Of a DNA stretch of 64,000 bases, positions 40,549-49,041 are shown in pieces (position 1 is the stretch's first letter; each line of letters begins with the position of its first letter). Both the position numbers and the translations under genes were made by a program. Source of the DNA: Deltaproteobacteria bacterium (GTDB lineage: Bacteria > UBA10199 > JACPAL01 > JAHFST01); assembly GCA_023265625.1 (NCBI GenBank), contig JAHFST010000001.1, positions 285,265 to 349,264 of the forward strand, read 5' to 3'. Below the pieces are notes generated by a model. That model ran no database searches and was not told where the DNA came from. It was given only the letters and a program-made list of their open reading frames with translations.

Positions 40549-42267
40549 TTATTTATTGTGGTGTTCAATGGCATCAGCCACGGTATGGCAGAAGAATAGT
40601 TTGGGGGACTGTGCCAGGGTTTCCGACTTGAGCATGAGTTCCCTGGGCTGGTCTTTGACTCCGATTAAGTAGACCTTGCGTTTGTGTTTGATCAGGTTCG
40701 CCACGGTGCCTTCGAGGGCGACGAGCCCCGTCACATCAATGACAGGCACATCCTCCATCAACAGAAAAACCACTCGGATGTTATCCTTGATGACATCAAG
40801 GGTCTCCATGGCCGTTTCTGCGGCCCCGAAGAAGAGCGGGCCGTTGATGTCATACAATAGGACATCCGGTGGAACCTGATAGTGATGTAACTTTGAATCT
40901 GCGGACACGATTTGCGAAGAGGTGGTGGCGGCCATGCGTTTCATGAAGAGCACGGCGGCGAGCAAGATGCCGGTGGTAACCCCCATGACCATGTCAAAAA
41001 CGATGGTTAAGCCGAAACACATGAGCAGCACGGCCACATCGCTCCTGGGTCCCACCTTGAGGATGTGTTTGAAGTGTTTGATCTCCGACATGTTGTAGGC
41101 CACCAGCATCAGCAGGGCGCTCAAGGCCGACATGGGCAAATAGGAGATGTGGGGCGCCAACAAGAGCACGACGCAAATCGTAAACAATCCATGGAAGACA
41201 GCGGATAAGGGGGATTTTGCGCCATATCGGATATTGGTGGCCGTCCGGGCGATGGCCCCCGTGGCGGCGATCCCGCCAAAAAAGGGGCAAACAATGTTAC
41301 CGATTCCCAGAGCCATGAGCTCCGAGTCCGGGTCGTGTTTGGTCTGGGCCATCCCGTCAGCGACCACCGCAGACAAGAGCGATTCTATGGCCCCCAACAT
41401 GGCAATGACGAACGCGGAAGGAATCAGAGATTCTATCGATTGTAACGAAAGTGAAAAGGACGGACTACCGTAGTGCCAGGGAAGAGACCAATGGGGCAGA
41501 ATCTGTGGAATGCCGCCAAATTTTGAACCAATGGTGGCAATCGTGAGGTTCGGATAGATGGATTTTAGTACGGCGGTGAGAATGGAGATAAAGACCAAGA
41601 CGACCAGCGGGGCGGGTATTTTGCGATTGATCTTAGGCCAGGCCACCAGCAAGGCAAGGGTGGTTAGCCCGATGCCGCATTCCACTAGGGAGGCCGATGG
41701 AGCCGCCTGCAGTAACACCCAAACCTTTTCGAGGTAATGCTCGGGCATGGGGCCGACTTTCAATCCGAAAAAATCTTTCAGTTGCAAGGTGGCGATGACG
41801 ATCGCGATGCCGGAGGTAAAACCGGTGGTGACCGGGTAGGGGATGAATTGTATCAACTTACCCATGCGGGCGATACCCATCACGAGTAAAATGATCCCTG
41901 CCAGTAAACCTGCCGTGAGCAATCCTCCCAACCCATAATGATTGGCAATCGGGGCCAGTATCACCACAAAGGCGGCCGTCGGCCCCGTGACTTGAAAGCG
42001 AGATCCCCCCAAGAACGCGACCAGGATCCCGGCGATCATGACGGTATACAGCCCATTCTGTGGGGCGACGCCACTCGCGATCGCCAAGGCCATGCCCAGC
42101 GGGATGGCCACCATCCCGACGACGATACCAGACATGAGATCGGCCCGTAAATCGGCTAGCGAGTATCCTTCCCGGAATTTTTCCCGCAGGGCGTGAAAGA
42201 GCCGCAACTTCGATTTAACGGGGCTGGTGGGGAGGGGGATGTTTTCTTGCTGATAACGGTGGGGCAT
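40549..42267 (-). CDS. SulP-family anion transporter
   Basis: 572 residues. The N-terminal 430 residues are hydrophobic with 12-14 predicted helices and the Sulfate_transp pattern (DLRADLMSGIVVGMVAIPLGMALAIASGVAPQNGLYT; GSRFQVTGPTAAFVVIL). A cytosolic STAS domain follows (VLLYDINGPLFFGAAETAMETL ... FLLMEDVPVIDVTGLVALEGTV). Such proteins carry sulfate, bicarbonate or dicarboxylates; the substrate cannot be named here. It ends 9 bases before tldD and may share its transcript. Confidence 0.9.
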   Translation of the reverse strand: MPHRYQQENIPLPTSPVKSKLRLFHALREKFREGYSLADLRADLMSGIVVGMVAIPLGMALAIASGVAPQNGLYTVMIAGILVAFLGGSRFQVTGPTAAFVVILAPIANHYGLGGLLTAGLLAGIILLVMGIARMGKLIQFIPYPVTTGFTSGIAIVIATLQLKDFFGLKVGPMPEHYLEKVWVLLQAAPSASLVECGIGLTTLALLVAWPKINRKIPAPLVVLVFISILTAVLKSIYPNLTIATIGSKFGGIPQILPHWSLPWHYGSPSFSLSLQSIESLIPSAFVIAMLGAIESLLSAVVADGMAQTKHDPDSELMALGIGNIVCPFFGGIAATGAIARTATNIRYGAKSPLSAVFHGLFTICVVLLLAPHISYLPMSALSALLMLVAYNMSEIKHFKHILKVGPRSDVAVLLMCFGLTIVFDMVMGVTTGILLAAVLFMKRMAATTSSQIVSADSKLHHYQVPPDVLLYDINGPLFFGAAETAMETLDVIKDNIRVVFLLMEDVPVIDVTGLVALEGTVANLIKHKRKVYLIGVKDQPRELMLKSETLAQSPKLFFCHTVADAIEHHNK

Positions 42268-42339
42268 AGTGGAGTATTGGCTCAGATTTGGGAAAATATC
42301 AATTGCAGAGTGAGCTATCTAGTTGTTAAAAGGGCATCG

Positions 42340-43557
42340 ATGATTGATCAAATATTTCTCAAAAGAGTGGTGCTTAATAACTACAAGAGCATCAGGGCGT
42401 GTTCGGTTGAACTCGGACCTCTTACTTTTCTTGTTGGGCAGAATGGATCGGGTAAGAGTAATTTTCTCGATGCTCTTCGACTTGTATCAGATTCTCTTAA
42501 CACATCTCTGGAGCACTCCTTGCGTGATCGGGGTGGAATACATGAGGTGCGTCGTCGTTCGTCGGGACATCCAACACATTTTGGGATTCGATTGGATTGG
42601 AAACTCAAGGATGGAAGCGAGGGAATGTATGCCTTCCGTATAGGTTCACAAAAGAAGCATGGTTTCGAAGTACAACGGGAGGAATGTCGTGTTTTTACCA
42701 AGAGTGGAATTGAGGAAACTTCCTACAAAGTCGAGAATGGAACCGTAGCAAAATCCACTATTGAGGTAGCGCCACCGGCTGCTAGTGACCGGCTCTATTT
42801 AGTTGCAGCGGCTGGTTTACCAGCATTTCGACCAATTTATGATGCATTGTTGCATATGGGATTTTATAACCTGAATCCTGGAGAAATTCGTGACCTTCAG
42901 CCTCCCGATTCTGGTGAGGTGCTGAAACGTGATGGTAGCAACCTCGCTAGCGTTTTAGATGTTATGGAGAAAGAACATGCAAAAATACATCAGCGTGTTG
43001 TCAGTTTTCTGTCCAAGGTTGTGCCTGGTATACAAGGGATTGATGTGAAGCACATAGGTAAAAAGGAGACGCTTGAATTTCGACAACTGGTGGGCACCAA
43101 CAAAGATCCATGGCGTTTTTTGGCTGAAAACATGTCTGATGGCACTTTGCGTGCACTCGGTGTGTTAACTGCGCTATTTCAGTCTTCCAATGGTAGTGTG
43201 AAGAAAGTCCCATTTGTTGGGATTGAAGAACCTGAGGTTGCCCTGCATCCAGGAGCAGCAGCTATCTTGCGTGATGCTCTGCGGATTGCTTCAAAAACAA
43301 CGCAAATAGCGGTTACTAGTCACAGTCCTGATCTTTTAGACGACAAAGAAATTGCCGACGAATATATCTTGGCGGTCACAAATCGAAATGGAGAAACCAA
43401 GATTGGACCGCTGGATAATGCGGGGAGATCGGCCATTAAGGATCGACTTTATACAGCTGGAGAGCTTCTACGCTTGAATCAATTGGAACCGGATGAGGGA
43501 GTTGTTGATGCCATTTCTGATACTCAATTAGATCTGTTTTCAGATTACAAACAATGA
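42340..43557 (+). CDS. AAA/ABC-type ATPase of second two-gene module
   Basis: 405 residues from ATG 42340, with AAGGG upstream; the frame extends further but overlaps the SulP gene. It opens FLKRVVLNNYKSIRACSVELGPLTFLVGQNGSGKSNFLDALR with Walker A GQNGSGKS. The signature is MSDGTLRALGVL, Walker B PFVGIEEPEVALHP, H-loop IAVTSHSPDLLDD. Same class as the ATPase at 15559 but differing along most of its length. The partner DUF4276 gene overlaps by ATGA. AT-richer than the flanking SulP and KdpE genes, suggesting acquisition. Role inferred as defence. Confidence 0.85.
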   Translation: MIDQIFLKRVVLNNYKSIRACSVELGPLTFLVGQNGSGKSNFLDALRLVSDSLNTSLEHSLRDRGGIHEVRRRSSGHPTHFGIRLDWKLKDGSEGMYAFRIGSQKKHGFEVQREECRVFTKSGIEETSYKVENGTVAKSTIEVAPPAASDRLYLVAAAGLPAFRPIYDALLHMGFYNLNPGEIRDLQPPDSGEVLKRDGSNLASVLDVMEKEHAKIHQRVVSFLSKVVPGIQGIDVKHIGKKETLEFRQLVGTNKDPWRFLAENMSDGTLRALGVLTALFQSSNGSVKKVPFVGIEEPEVALHPGAAAILRDALRIASKTTQIAVTSHSPDLLDDKEIADEYILAVTNRNGETKIGPLDNAGRSAIKDRLYTAGELLRLNQLEPDEGVVDAISDTQLDLFSDYKQ

Positions 43558-44180
43558 CGGAAATAAAAATAGCAGCCATCGTTGAAGGTCATGGAGAATG
43601 TGAAGCCGTTCCCATATTGATACGCCGAATTGCCTTGGAGTTAGCTCCCGACTTCGTGCCGCGTGTCTTACCTCCTATCCGTGTCCCCGCGTCTCGTTTG
43701 ATTAAACAAGGGGAAATAGAGAGAGCAATTGATTTAGCTGCTCGGAAATTGCAAGGCCAGGGTGGCATTGTTGTCATTCTTGATTGTGATTGGGACGATG
43801 CTTGTCCAGCACATATGGGGCCTCAACTTCTAGCACGTGCCCGTAAAGCTCGGAGTGATATGTTAATTTCTGTTGTGTTAGCGAAGAAAGAATTTGAAGC
43901 TTGGTTTATTGCAGCAGCCAATTCGCTACGTGGCAAATGTGGACTGACTGAAGATCTAAAGAGCCCATCCAATCCTGAAAACATTCGAGATGCAAAGGGC
44001 TGGTTAAGTGCCCGAACAACATCAGGTATAGGTTATTCTGAGACCGATGATCAGTCGACTCTTGCCGCCATTTTTGATATGAGTTCTGCCCGTAAGGTTG
44101 ATTCATTTGACAAATGTTACCGTGACATTAGCTCGATGCTTGAACAACTTCGGCAATCACAAGGGTGTGTAAAAGAGTAA
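43554..44180 (+). CDS. DUF4276 (TOPRIM-like) protein, second module
   Basis: 208 residues with a clear DUF4276 profile: AAIVEGHGECEAVPILIRRI, then VVILDCDWDDACPAHMGPQLL and VVLAKKEFEAWFIAAANSLRG. The glutamate of EGHGE and the aspartates of DCDWDD are the expected TOPRIM metal ligands. With the upstream ATPase it forms a two-gene unit like that at 14945-16752. A nuclease effector triggered by phage or plasmid is the likeliest role, by analogy with AAA plus TOPRIM antiphage systems. Confidence 0.85.
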   Translation: MTEIKIAAIVEGHGECEAVPILIRRIALELAPDFVPRVLPPIRVPASRLIKQGEIERAIDLAARKLQGQGGIVVILDCDWDDACPAHMGPQLLARARKARSDMLISVVLAKKEFEAWFIAAANSLRGKCGLTEDLKSPSNPENIRDAKGWLSARTTSGIGYSETDDQSTLAAIFDMSSARKVDSFDKCYRDISSMLEQLRQSQGCVKE

Positions 44181-44181
44181 T

Positions 44182-44880
44182 TTACACTAATTTCAACCGA
44201 TAGCCAACCCCGGGCTCATTGATGAGCCACTTGGGCCGTGCGGGATTATCCTCCAACTTGTGCCGGAGTTGGTGCATGTGGATACGCAAATAATGTCCCT
44301 GTTCGGCCGAGTTTGGTCCCCAAATTTCCTTGAGAATCTGGCGTTGGGTCAAGACTTTCCCGGCATGCCGCGCCAGCAGGGTCAGGAGTTTGTATTCGGT
44401 GGGGGTCAGATGGATCTCATGTTTGCTGACAAAGACCTGGCGGGCGACAAAATCAATCTTCAATGTGCCATTCTCAAAGACTGGTTCGTCATCCGCACCG
44501 GAGCTTTGCAGGTTGTGGCGGAGCGCGACGCGAATCCGGGCCAGGAGTTCGCCGATGCCAAACGGCTTGGTCAGGTAATCATCGGCGCCCTGGTCGAGGG
44601 CGGTGACCTTGTCTTGTTCCTTCTCGCGCGCGGTGAGCACCAAGATGGGGATTTTTGACCAGGAGCGGACTTGCGCGATAAACTCAAGGCCGTCCATGTC
44701 GGGCAGGCCCAGGTCCAAGATCACCAAATCGGGGACCCGTGTGGTTAGTTCTGCCAACCCGGCTTTTCCGCAATGGGCCTCTTCATAATGATAGCCGTTG
44801 CTCTCTAACCCCACTTTAAGAAAACGGCGGATTTGCGAATCATCTTCGACGACTAAAATGGAGGTTAATTTACTGGGCAT
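44182..44880 (-). CDS. kdpE: KdpE-like OmpR-family response regulator
   Basis: 232 residues from ATG 44880. The receiver has ILVVEDDSQIRRFLKVGL, phosphoacceptor D in LVILDLGLPDMDG, and LTAREKEQDKVTALDQGADDYLTKPF; the C-terminal winged helix shows LTPTEYKLLTLLARHAGKVLTQRQIL and YLRIHMHQLRHKLE. It overlaps the kinase gene by 16 bases. By family it would control potassium transport; the nearby KimA-like transporter on the same strand is the obvious target, as no kdpFABC genes are in the window. Confidence 0.88.
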   Translation of the reverse strand: MPSKLTSILVVEDDSQIRRFLKVGLESNGYHYEEAHCGKAGLAELTTRVPDLVILDLGLPDMDGLEFIAQVRSWSKIPILVLTAREKEQDKVTALDQGADDYLTKPFGIGELLARIRVALRHNLQSSGADDEPVFENGTLKIDFVARQVFVSKHEIHLTPTEYKLLTLLARHAGKVLTQRQILKEIWGPNSAEQGHYLRIHMHQLRHKLEDNPARPKWLINEPGVGYRLKLV

Positions 44881-45944
44881 GATGTTAACGGTAAAACAAA
44901 ATAAAAAATACTGCCACCCCCTTCCCGATCCCTCATCCCGATCGAGCCTCCGTGGGCCAGCAGGATACCTTGGCAAATGGCGAGTCCCAGACCGCTTCCC
45001 CAGGTGTTTTTTTTCGGGCCGCTGCGATAAAATTTTTCAAAGATGCGCGTGTGGTCTTCCCGGGGGATACCCGGCCCGCGGTCCAGGACCTCTACCTGCA
45101 CCTGCCCGTTATGCTGAAAGGCCCGAATTTCCAAGATGGAACCGGCTGGGGTATAACGGATGGCGTTTTCCAACAGGTTGATCATGACTTGCTCGATCAA
45201 CAGATCGTCCATGGGCACCAAGGGAAGATCTTCCGGGATGTCGGTGGTCAAGGGACGATCTTTCAGCGAGGGAGTCAGGCGATCGAGTGCACTGCCAATA
45301 ATCTCCTCCAAGGAATGAAGTTCCTTGCGCACGTGGATATGGCCGGACTCAATCTTGGTGATCTGGAGAATATTGCCCACCAAGCGATTGAGCCGGTCCG
45401 ACTCACTGTTGATGGTCTCGAGCAGTCGTTGTTGATCCTCTGAGGGGAGATGTGTTTCTGCCAAGAGGGTGCTGGCTGCCCCCGAGATGGACGTCAGTGG
45501 GGTACGTAAGTCATGTGAGACTGAACTCAACAGGGCGCTGACAATACCCTCTCGTTCCGCCATTTTTTCGGCCGTAACGGTCTTCTCGGCGCTGTGGCGT
45601 AGCTGAATCATCAAACGGCTGGTTAGCATGGTGACGGCCAGCATGATGAAGAAGGTGGCCAAATATTTAACATCGGCCACTGCGAAGGTAAAATAGGGAG
45701 GGACAAAAAAGAAATTAAAACATGCCACGCTCAATAGGGCCGAGGCCACGGAAGGGCCTTGACCATAACGCAGCGTAATCAAGACATTGATGAGGAGGTA
45801 GCTCATGGCTAAATTGACCAGCTCTATGGTCGGAAGAAAGCATTTTAGCAAGGCCGTCCACCCGCCTACTGTCAACAGGGCAAAGGCATACTGGACCCAA
45901 GAAGTGGGTGGCACATCAGGTGTGAAGCGAACGCGATCAGACAT
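44865..45944 (-). CDS. short KdpD-like sensor kinase
   Basis: 359 residues. Four membrane helices of the DUF4118 type (residues about 17-115, with LLINVLITLRYGQGPSVASALLSVACFNFFFVPPYFTF as in KdpD) are followed by HisKA with SVSHDLRTPLTSISGAAS, then HATPase motifs LLENAIRYTP and DRGPGIP, and GSGLGLAIC. The N-terminal KdpD and universal-stress domains of full-length KdpD (about 900 residues) are missing, so it corresponds to the C-terminal half only. The phosphorylated histidine is intact. It should sense potassium or osmotic state and act on the KdpE-like regulator it overlaps. Confidence 0.87.
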   Translation of the reverse strand: MSDRVRFTPDVPPTSWVQYAFALLTVGGWTALLKCFLPTIELVNLAMSYLLINVLITLRYGQGPSVASALLSVACFNFFFVPPYFTFAVADVKYLATFFIMLAVTMLTSRLMIQLRHSAEKTVTAEKMAEREGIVSALLSSVSHDLRTPLTSISGAASTLLAETHLPSEDQQRLLETINSESDRLNRLVGNILQITKIESGHIHVRKELHSLEEIIGSALDRLTPSLKDRPLTTDIPEDLPLVPMDDLLIEQVMINLLENAIRYTPAGSILEIRAFQHNGQVQVEVLDRGPGIPREDHTRIFEKFYRSGPKKNTWGSGLGLAICQGILLAHGGSIGMRDREGGGSIFYFVLPLTSCPVN

Positions 45945-45983
45945 GAGGCCATTTTATAAAATAAAACGACCTTAAAAGCCAAG

Positions 45984-46094
45984 TTAACCTTCTCTTTTTT
46001 TTACGGATCCCAAGGCCCTTAGGTAACGGTAGTTCAAATATTTACTGTATCCCCAGACAAGCCATACGAATGGACCCACGAAAAAATATTTCAT
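45984..46094 (-). CDS. 36-aa single-helix membrane peptide
   Basis: It starts at ATG 46094 with GGGAG five bases upstream. The sequence begins MKYFFVGPFVWLVWGYSKYL and ends in basic LGSVKKREG: one membrane helix and a positive tail. It lies between the KimA-like transporter and the KdpD-like kinase on the same strand. The position recalls KdpF, the 29-residue peptide of the Kdp pump, but no sequence kinship is claimed. It may stabilise the transporter or signal to the kinase. Confidence 0.5.
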   Translation of the reverse strand: MKYFFVGPFVWLVWGYSKYLNYRYLRALGSVKKREG

Positions 46095-46186
46095 AAATCT
46101 CCCGAGCTGAAAAATATTAAGCCCGCGGAGGCCCGGCTGTCGCGTTAAGAAAGGTCATAAGAGGGTAAAGATAGTGTTAAGGCAAA

Positions 46187-48166
46187 CTAGGCGGCGGCTT
46201 CTTCAAGCACGCGAATGGGTAGGACAATCACGGAAAGCCCCGCAAATTGCAGGCGGCGTTGGATGGCAAAGGCTGTCTCGTGATGGAGGATGCGGTGGTA
46301 AAATTTTTCGTTCTGAAAAATAAGTTTGCCGGAAAAATAGGTTGTTTTCGGGAAGTCTTGTTTGACTTCTTTGCACATTTTTTCCAGGGCCTGAATGGTT
46401 TCCGTGTCGACGGCCATGCGATAATCAGCGGCCCAGCCATTCGCGTGACACCACTGGACGTATTTTTCCAAATGCCCCTTGGTTTCCACCTCCACCTGCT
46501 TGACCCCCTCAATCCCCTTGAAATTCCCGGAGTCGAGGATCCCGACGGAGATGAAGATGAAATTCTTAAAATAATTGGGAAACTGCATGTGAATCGACAT
46601 GAGTTGATGCAGGCCAAACCCGGAAAATCCCCCGACCATCACGACTGCCGTCGGCAAGTCGGCGTTAATTTTTGGCATTTCATTTACTTTGGCGGCGGGG
46701 ACGATCGGGGTGCTGGTTAATTCATCCAATCTCCTCAGACTCTTTTTGACCTTGCGATAATGTCCCCGGATCAGGAAGCAGATGCAGATGACGGCACTTG
46801 TGATGACAGATGTCATCCAGCCGCCTTCGGAAAATTTTTCATACAGGGTAATGATGAGGATGCAGAGGCACATGATGAATCCAGTGCCCTGAATGGCCAG
46901 CTGACTTTTCCATTGAGGTTCTTGATGTCGTGCCACAATCCAATGGGTGGCCATCCCCAGCTCGGTGAGGACAAAGGTGATAAAGACATTGATCGAGTAC
47001 ATCACGACCAACATGGTGATGTTGCCGTGCGTATAAAGCAGCGTGCCCGCGGCGGCGGCTCCCATCAAGTAGATGCCGTTTTTTGTGACCAGGCGATCCG
47101 AGAATTGCGCAAAATGGCGGGGCACCCAGGAGTCTAGGGCCATGTTGGCCAGAACTCGCGGGCCGTCGATAAAACCGGTTTGGGCCGCCAGAAACAGCAG
47201 GGCAGCCTCGGACACCAAAGTGACGATGACCAGCCCGCGGCCCACGGAAATACCGCCCAAGTTCCAAGCGCCGAAGAGATTGTCCACTAGCACGGCATTC
47301 ATGGTCTTGCCGGTGACGGGGATGGAATGGGTCAATAAGTAGGAAAATAGAATGCCCCCCGCGGTAAAGGCGAGCGAGGTGGCCATCAAAAACATGGTCT
47401 TCTTGCCGGTTTTGACCCGCGGTTCGCGCAGTGTGGCGACCCCGTTGGAGACGGCTTCAATGCCGGTGTAAGTCCCACCCCCCATGGAGTAGGCGCGCAG
47501 CATGATGAGAGCGACGGGGAAAAAACCCAGCGATTGGACGGAACTATGAAAATGAGAGACAGACCCTTGAAAGAGCGAGGGGAGCTCTGTGAAGTGACTC
47601 CCGATGGCGTAGAGGATCATGAAAACATGAGTCACTACAAACAACATAAAGACGGGGGCGACCACCGTCACGGATTCCCTAATGCCGCGTAGATTGAGAA
47701 TGACTAAAAAGAACAGGGCCACGACCTCGGCGGTCAGTTTAAACCCGGCGAAATGGGGCGGTAAAAAGGACCAGAGCGCATCACATCCTGCCGCGACGGA
47801 AACTGAGATGGTGAGGAAGTAGTCAACCAGTAGGGCGCAGCCCGAGACCACCCCGGCCTTCTTGCCCAACAACTTGGTGGCCACTAAATACCCGCCGCCT
47901 CCTCCCGGGAAGTGTTGAATCAGGTTGGAATAGGCAATGGAGATGACAAAGATGGTGGTCGCCATCATGACGACCAGGAAAATGGCCAGCGGGGCATGTA
48001 GGCCCAGGGCTCGATAGGCCTCTTCCGGCCCATAAGCCGAGGAAGACAGCCCGTCACACCCCAACCCCACCCAAGCCAAGAAGGCCGCAAGTGAGAGCTT
48101 ATGCCCTAGTGCTGGGTCATGGAGATCCCGGGCCGGCCCAATGATGATGTTTCGTATTTTTCCCAA
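46187..48166 (-). CDS. KimA-like APC-superfamily potassium transporter
   Basis: 659 residues. The N-terminal 490 residues hold about 12 helices with DGLSSSAYGPEEAYRALG, FPGGGGGYLVATKLLGKKAG and RAYSMGGGTYTGIEAVSNGV, a pattern seen in KimA (YdaO) high-affinity potassium importers of the APC superfamily. A cytosolic C-terminal region of about 170 residues (TAVVMVGGFSGFGLHQLMSI) completes it, as in KimA. The KdpDE-like genes downstream support a potassium role. In Firmicutes KimA is tied to c-di-AMP, but no such riboswitch fits in the 110-base upstream gap. Confidence 0.82.
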   Translation of the reverse strand: MGKIRNIIIGPARDLHDPALGHKLSLAAFLAWVGLGCDGLSSSAYGPEEAYRALGLHAPLAIFLVVMMATTIFVISIAYSNLIQHFPGGGGGYLVATKLLGKKAGVVSGCALLVDYFLTISVSVAAGCDALWSFLPPHFAGFKLTAEVVALFFLVILNLRGIRESVTVVAPVFMLFVVTHVFMILYAIGSHFTELPSLFQGSVSHFHSSVQSLGFFPVALIMLRAYSMGGGTYTGIEAVSNGVATLREPRVKTGKKTMFLMATSLAFTAGGILFSYLLTHSIPVTGKTMNAVLVDNLFGAWNLGGISVGRGLVIVTLVSEAALLFLAAQTGFIDGPRVLANMALDSWVPRHFAQFSDRLVTKNGIYLMGAAAAGTLLYTHGNITMLVVMYSINVFITFVLTELGMATHWIVARHQEPQWKSQLAIQGTGFIMCLCILIITLYEKFSEGGWMTSVITSAVICICFLIRGHYRKVKKSLRRLDELTSTPIVPAAKVNEMPKINADLPTAVVMVGGFSGFGLHQLMSIHMQFPNYFKNFIFISVGILDSGNFKGIEGVKQVEVETKGHLEKYVQWCHANGWAADYRMAVDTETIQALEKMCKEVKQDFPKTTYFSGKLIFQNEKFYHRILHHETAFAIQRRLQFAGLSVIVLPIRVLEEAAA

Positions 48167-48240
48167 GATGGCGGCGGTCTATAGGCCGGTGGCCACGCGG
48201 GGGCGAGTTAATTTTGTGTTAATTTTTGTGAAAAAAATAG

Positions 48241-48255
48241 TTCCCATTTTGGGAA
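48241..48255 (+). promoter_or_regulatory. palindromic operator before higBA
   Basis: TTCCCA-TTT-TGGGAA lies 22 bases before the GTG of the toxin gene in an AT-rich promoter region. Autoregulation by HigA at such a palindrome is usual for the family; this site is a candidate. Confidence 0.5.
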
Positions 48256-48276
48256 TTTTGGGTTACCTTATCCCTA

Positions 48277-48576
48277 GTGCGGGTCATCTCAGTTAAAAGA
48301 TTAAGAGAGTTTTGGAAGCAGCCGGATTGTAAGGATTCAGAACAGGCGTTGCGTGCTTGGTACACAGAGGCAAAGAAGGCTTCTTGGAAAGGTCCTCACG
48401 AGATTAAAGCTCAGTACAAAAATGCGAGCATCGTGGGAAAAAATAGAGTAGTTTTCAATATTTGCGGCAATAAATATCGACTCGTGGTTGCCATTAAATA
48501 TGATTTTGGTATCGTCTTTGTCAGGTTCATCGGGACCCACAAGCAATACGACCGTGTTCAGGTTGAGGAGGTATAG
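48277..48576 (+). CDS. higB: HigB-type mRNA interferase toxin
   Basis: 99 residues from GTG 48277. The pattern MRVISVKRLREFWKQ ... DSEQALRAWYTEAKKASWKGPHEIKAQYKNASIVGKNRVVFNICGNKYRLVVAIKYDFGIVFVRFIGTHKQYDRV is that of HigB, a ribosome-dependent mRNA endonuclease of the RelE superfamily. The toxin comes before the antitoxin, as normal for higBA. It starts an accessory patch between the K+ transporter and the tRNA genes. Confidence 0.92.
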   Translation: MRVISVKRLREFWKQPDCKDSEQALRAWYTEAKKASWKGPHEIKAQYKNASIVGKNRVVFNICGNKYRLVVAIKYDFGIVFVRFIGTHKQYDRVQVEEV

Positions 48577-48578
48577 CT

Positions 48579-48935
48579 ATGAAGATAAAACCAATCCGGA
48601 CTGACAGGGATTATCAAGAAGCCTTGTCCTTCATTGAAAATCTCTGGAATGCGAAGCCTCGCACTCCCGAAGGGGATAAACTGGAAATCCTTACGACGCT
48701 CGTTGAAGCCTACGAACAGAAAAAACATCCCATATTGCCTCCGGACCCGATTGAGGCGGTTAAATTCAGAATGGAACAATTGGGGATGTGTGATGCCGAT
48801 TTGGCCCCTTGTCTCGGTGGTCGAAATCGTGTTTCCGAAATACTCCACCGAAAAAGATCCTTGACTGTCACCATGCTGAGAAATCTCCATCAAAAATTGA
48901 AGATTCCCGCAGAGTCTCTATTGGCAACTTCTTAA
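48579..48935 (+). CDS. higA: HigA-type antitoxin
   Basis: 118 residues, starting two bases after higB. The N-terminal part (TDRDYQEALSFIENLWNAKPRTPEGDKLEILTTLVEAYEQKKHPI) is the HigA dimer and toxin-binding region, and the C-terminal helix-turn-helix (IEAVKFRMEQLGMCDADLAPCLGGRNRVSEILHRKRSLTVTMLRNLH) binds the operator. It neutralises HigB and represses the operon. The stop lies 19 bases from the 3' end of convergent tRNA-Leu. Confidence 0.93.
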   Translation: MKIKPIRTDRDYQEALSFIENLWNAKPRTPEGDKLEILTTLVEAYEQKKHPILPPDPIEAVKFRMEQLGMCDADLAPCLGGRNRVSEILHRKRSLTVTMLRNLHQKLKIPAESLLATS

Positions 48936-48953
48936 TTTTCTTCGATTTTATTA

Positions 48954-49041
48954 TGCCCGGGGCCGGACTCGAACCGGCATGGACCTTTTTAAGTCCGACA
49001 GATTTTAAGTCTGTTGTGTCTACCGATTTCACCACCCGGGC
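48954..49041 (-). tRNA. tRNA-Leu (TAA)
   Basis: 88 nt, class II. Acceptor GCCCGGG/CCCGGGC, anticodon loop CTTAAAA with stem CAGA/TCTG, variable arm, and T loop TTCGAGT. Discriminator A at 48954; CCA is not encoded. Its 5' end directly follows the stop codon of the LAGLIDADG gene. Confidence 0.95.

Noticed and set aside
42193-42339. Long N-terminus for the second ATPase
   Set aside because: It overlaps the SulP gene antisense and has no family match; ATG 42340 directly precedes the conserved domain.
45984-46094. Calling the 36-aa peptide KdpF
   Set aside because: Position is similar, but there is no sequence match to KdpF and no kdpABC genes are near.
48167-48276. c-di-AMP riboswitch upstream of the KimA-like gene
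   Set aside because: The gap is only about 110 bases, shared with higBA, and shows none of the expected conserved stems.
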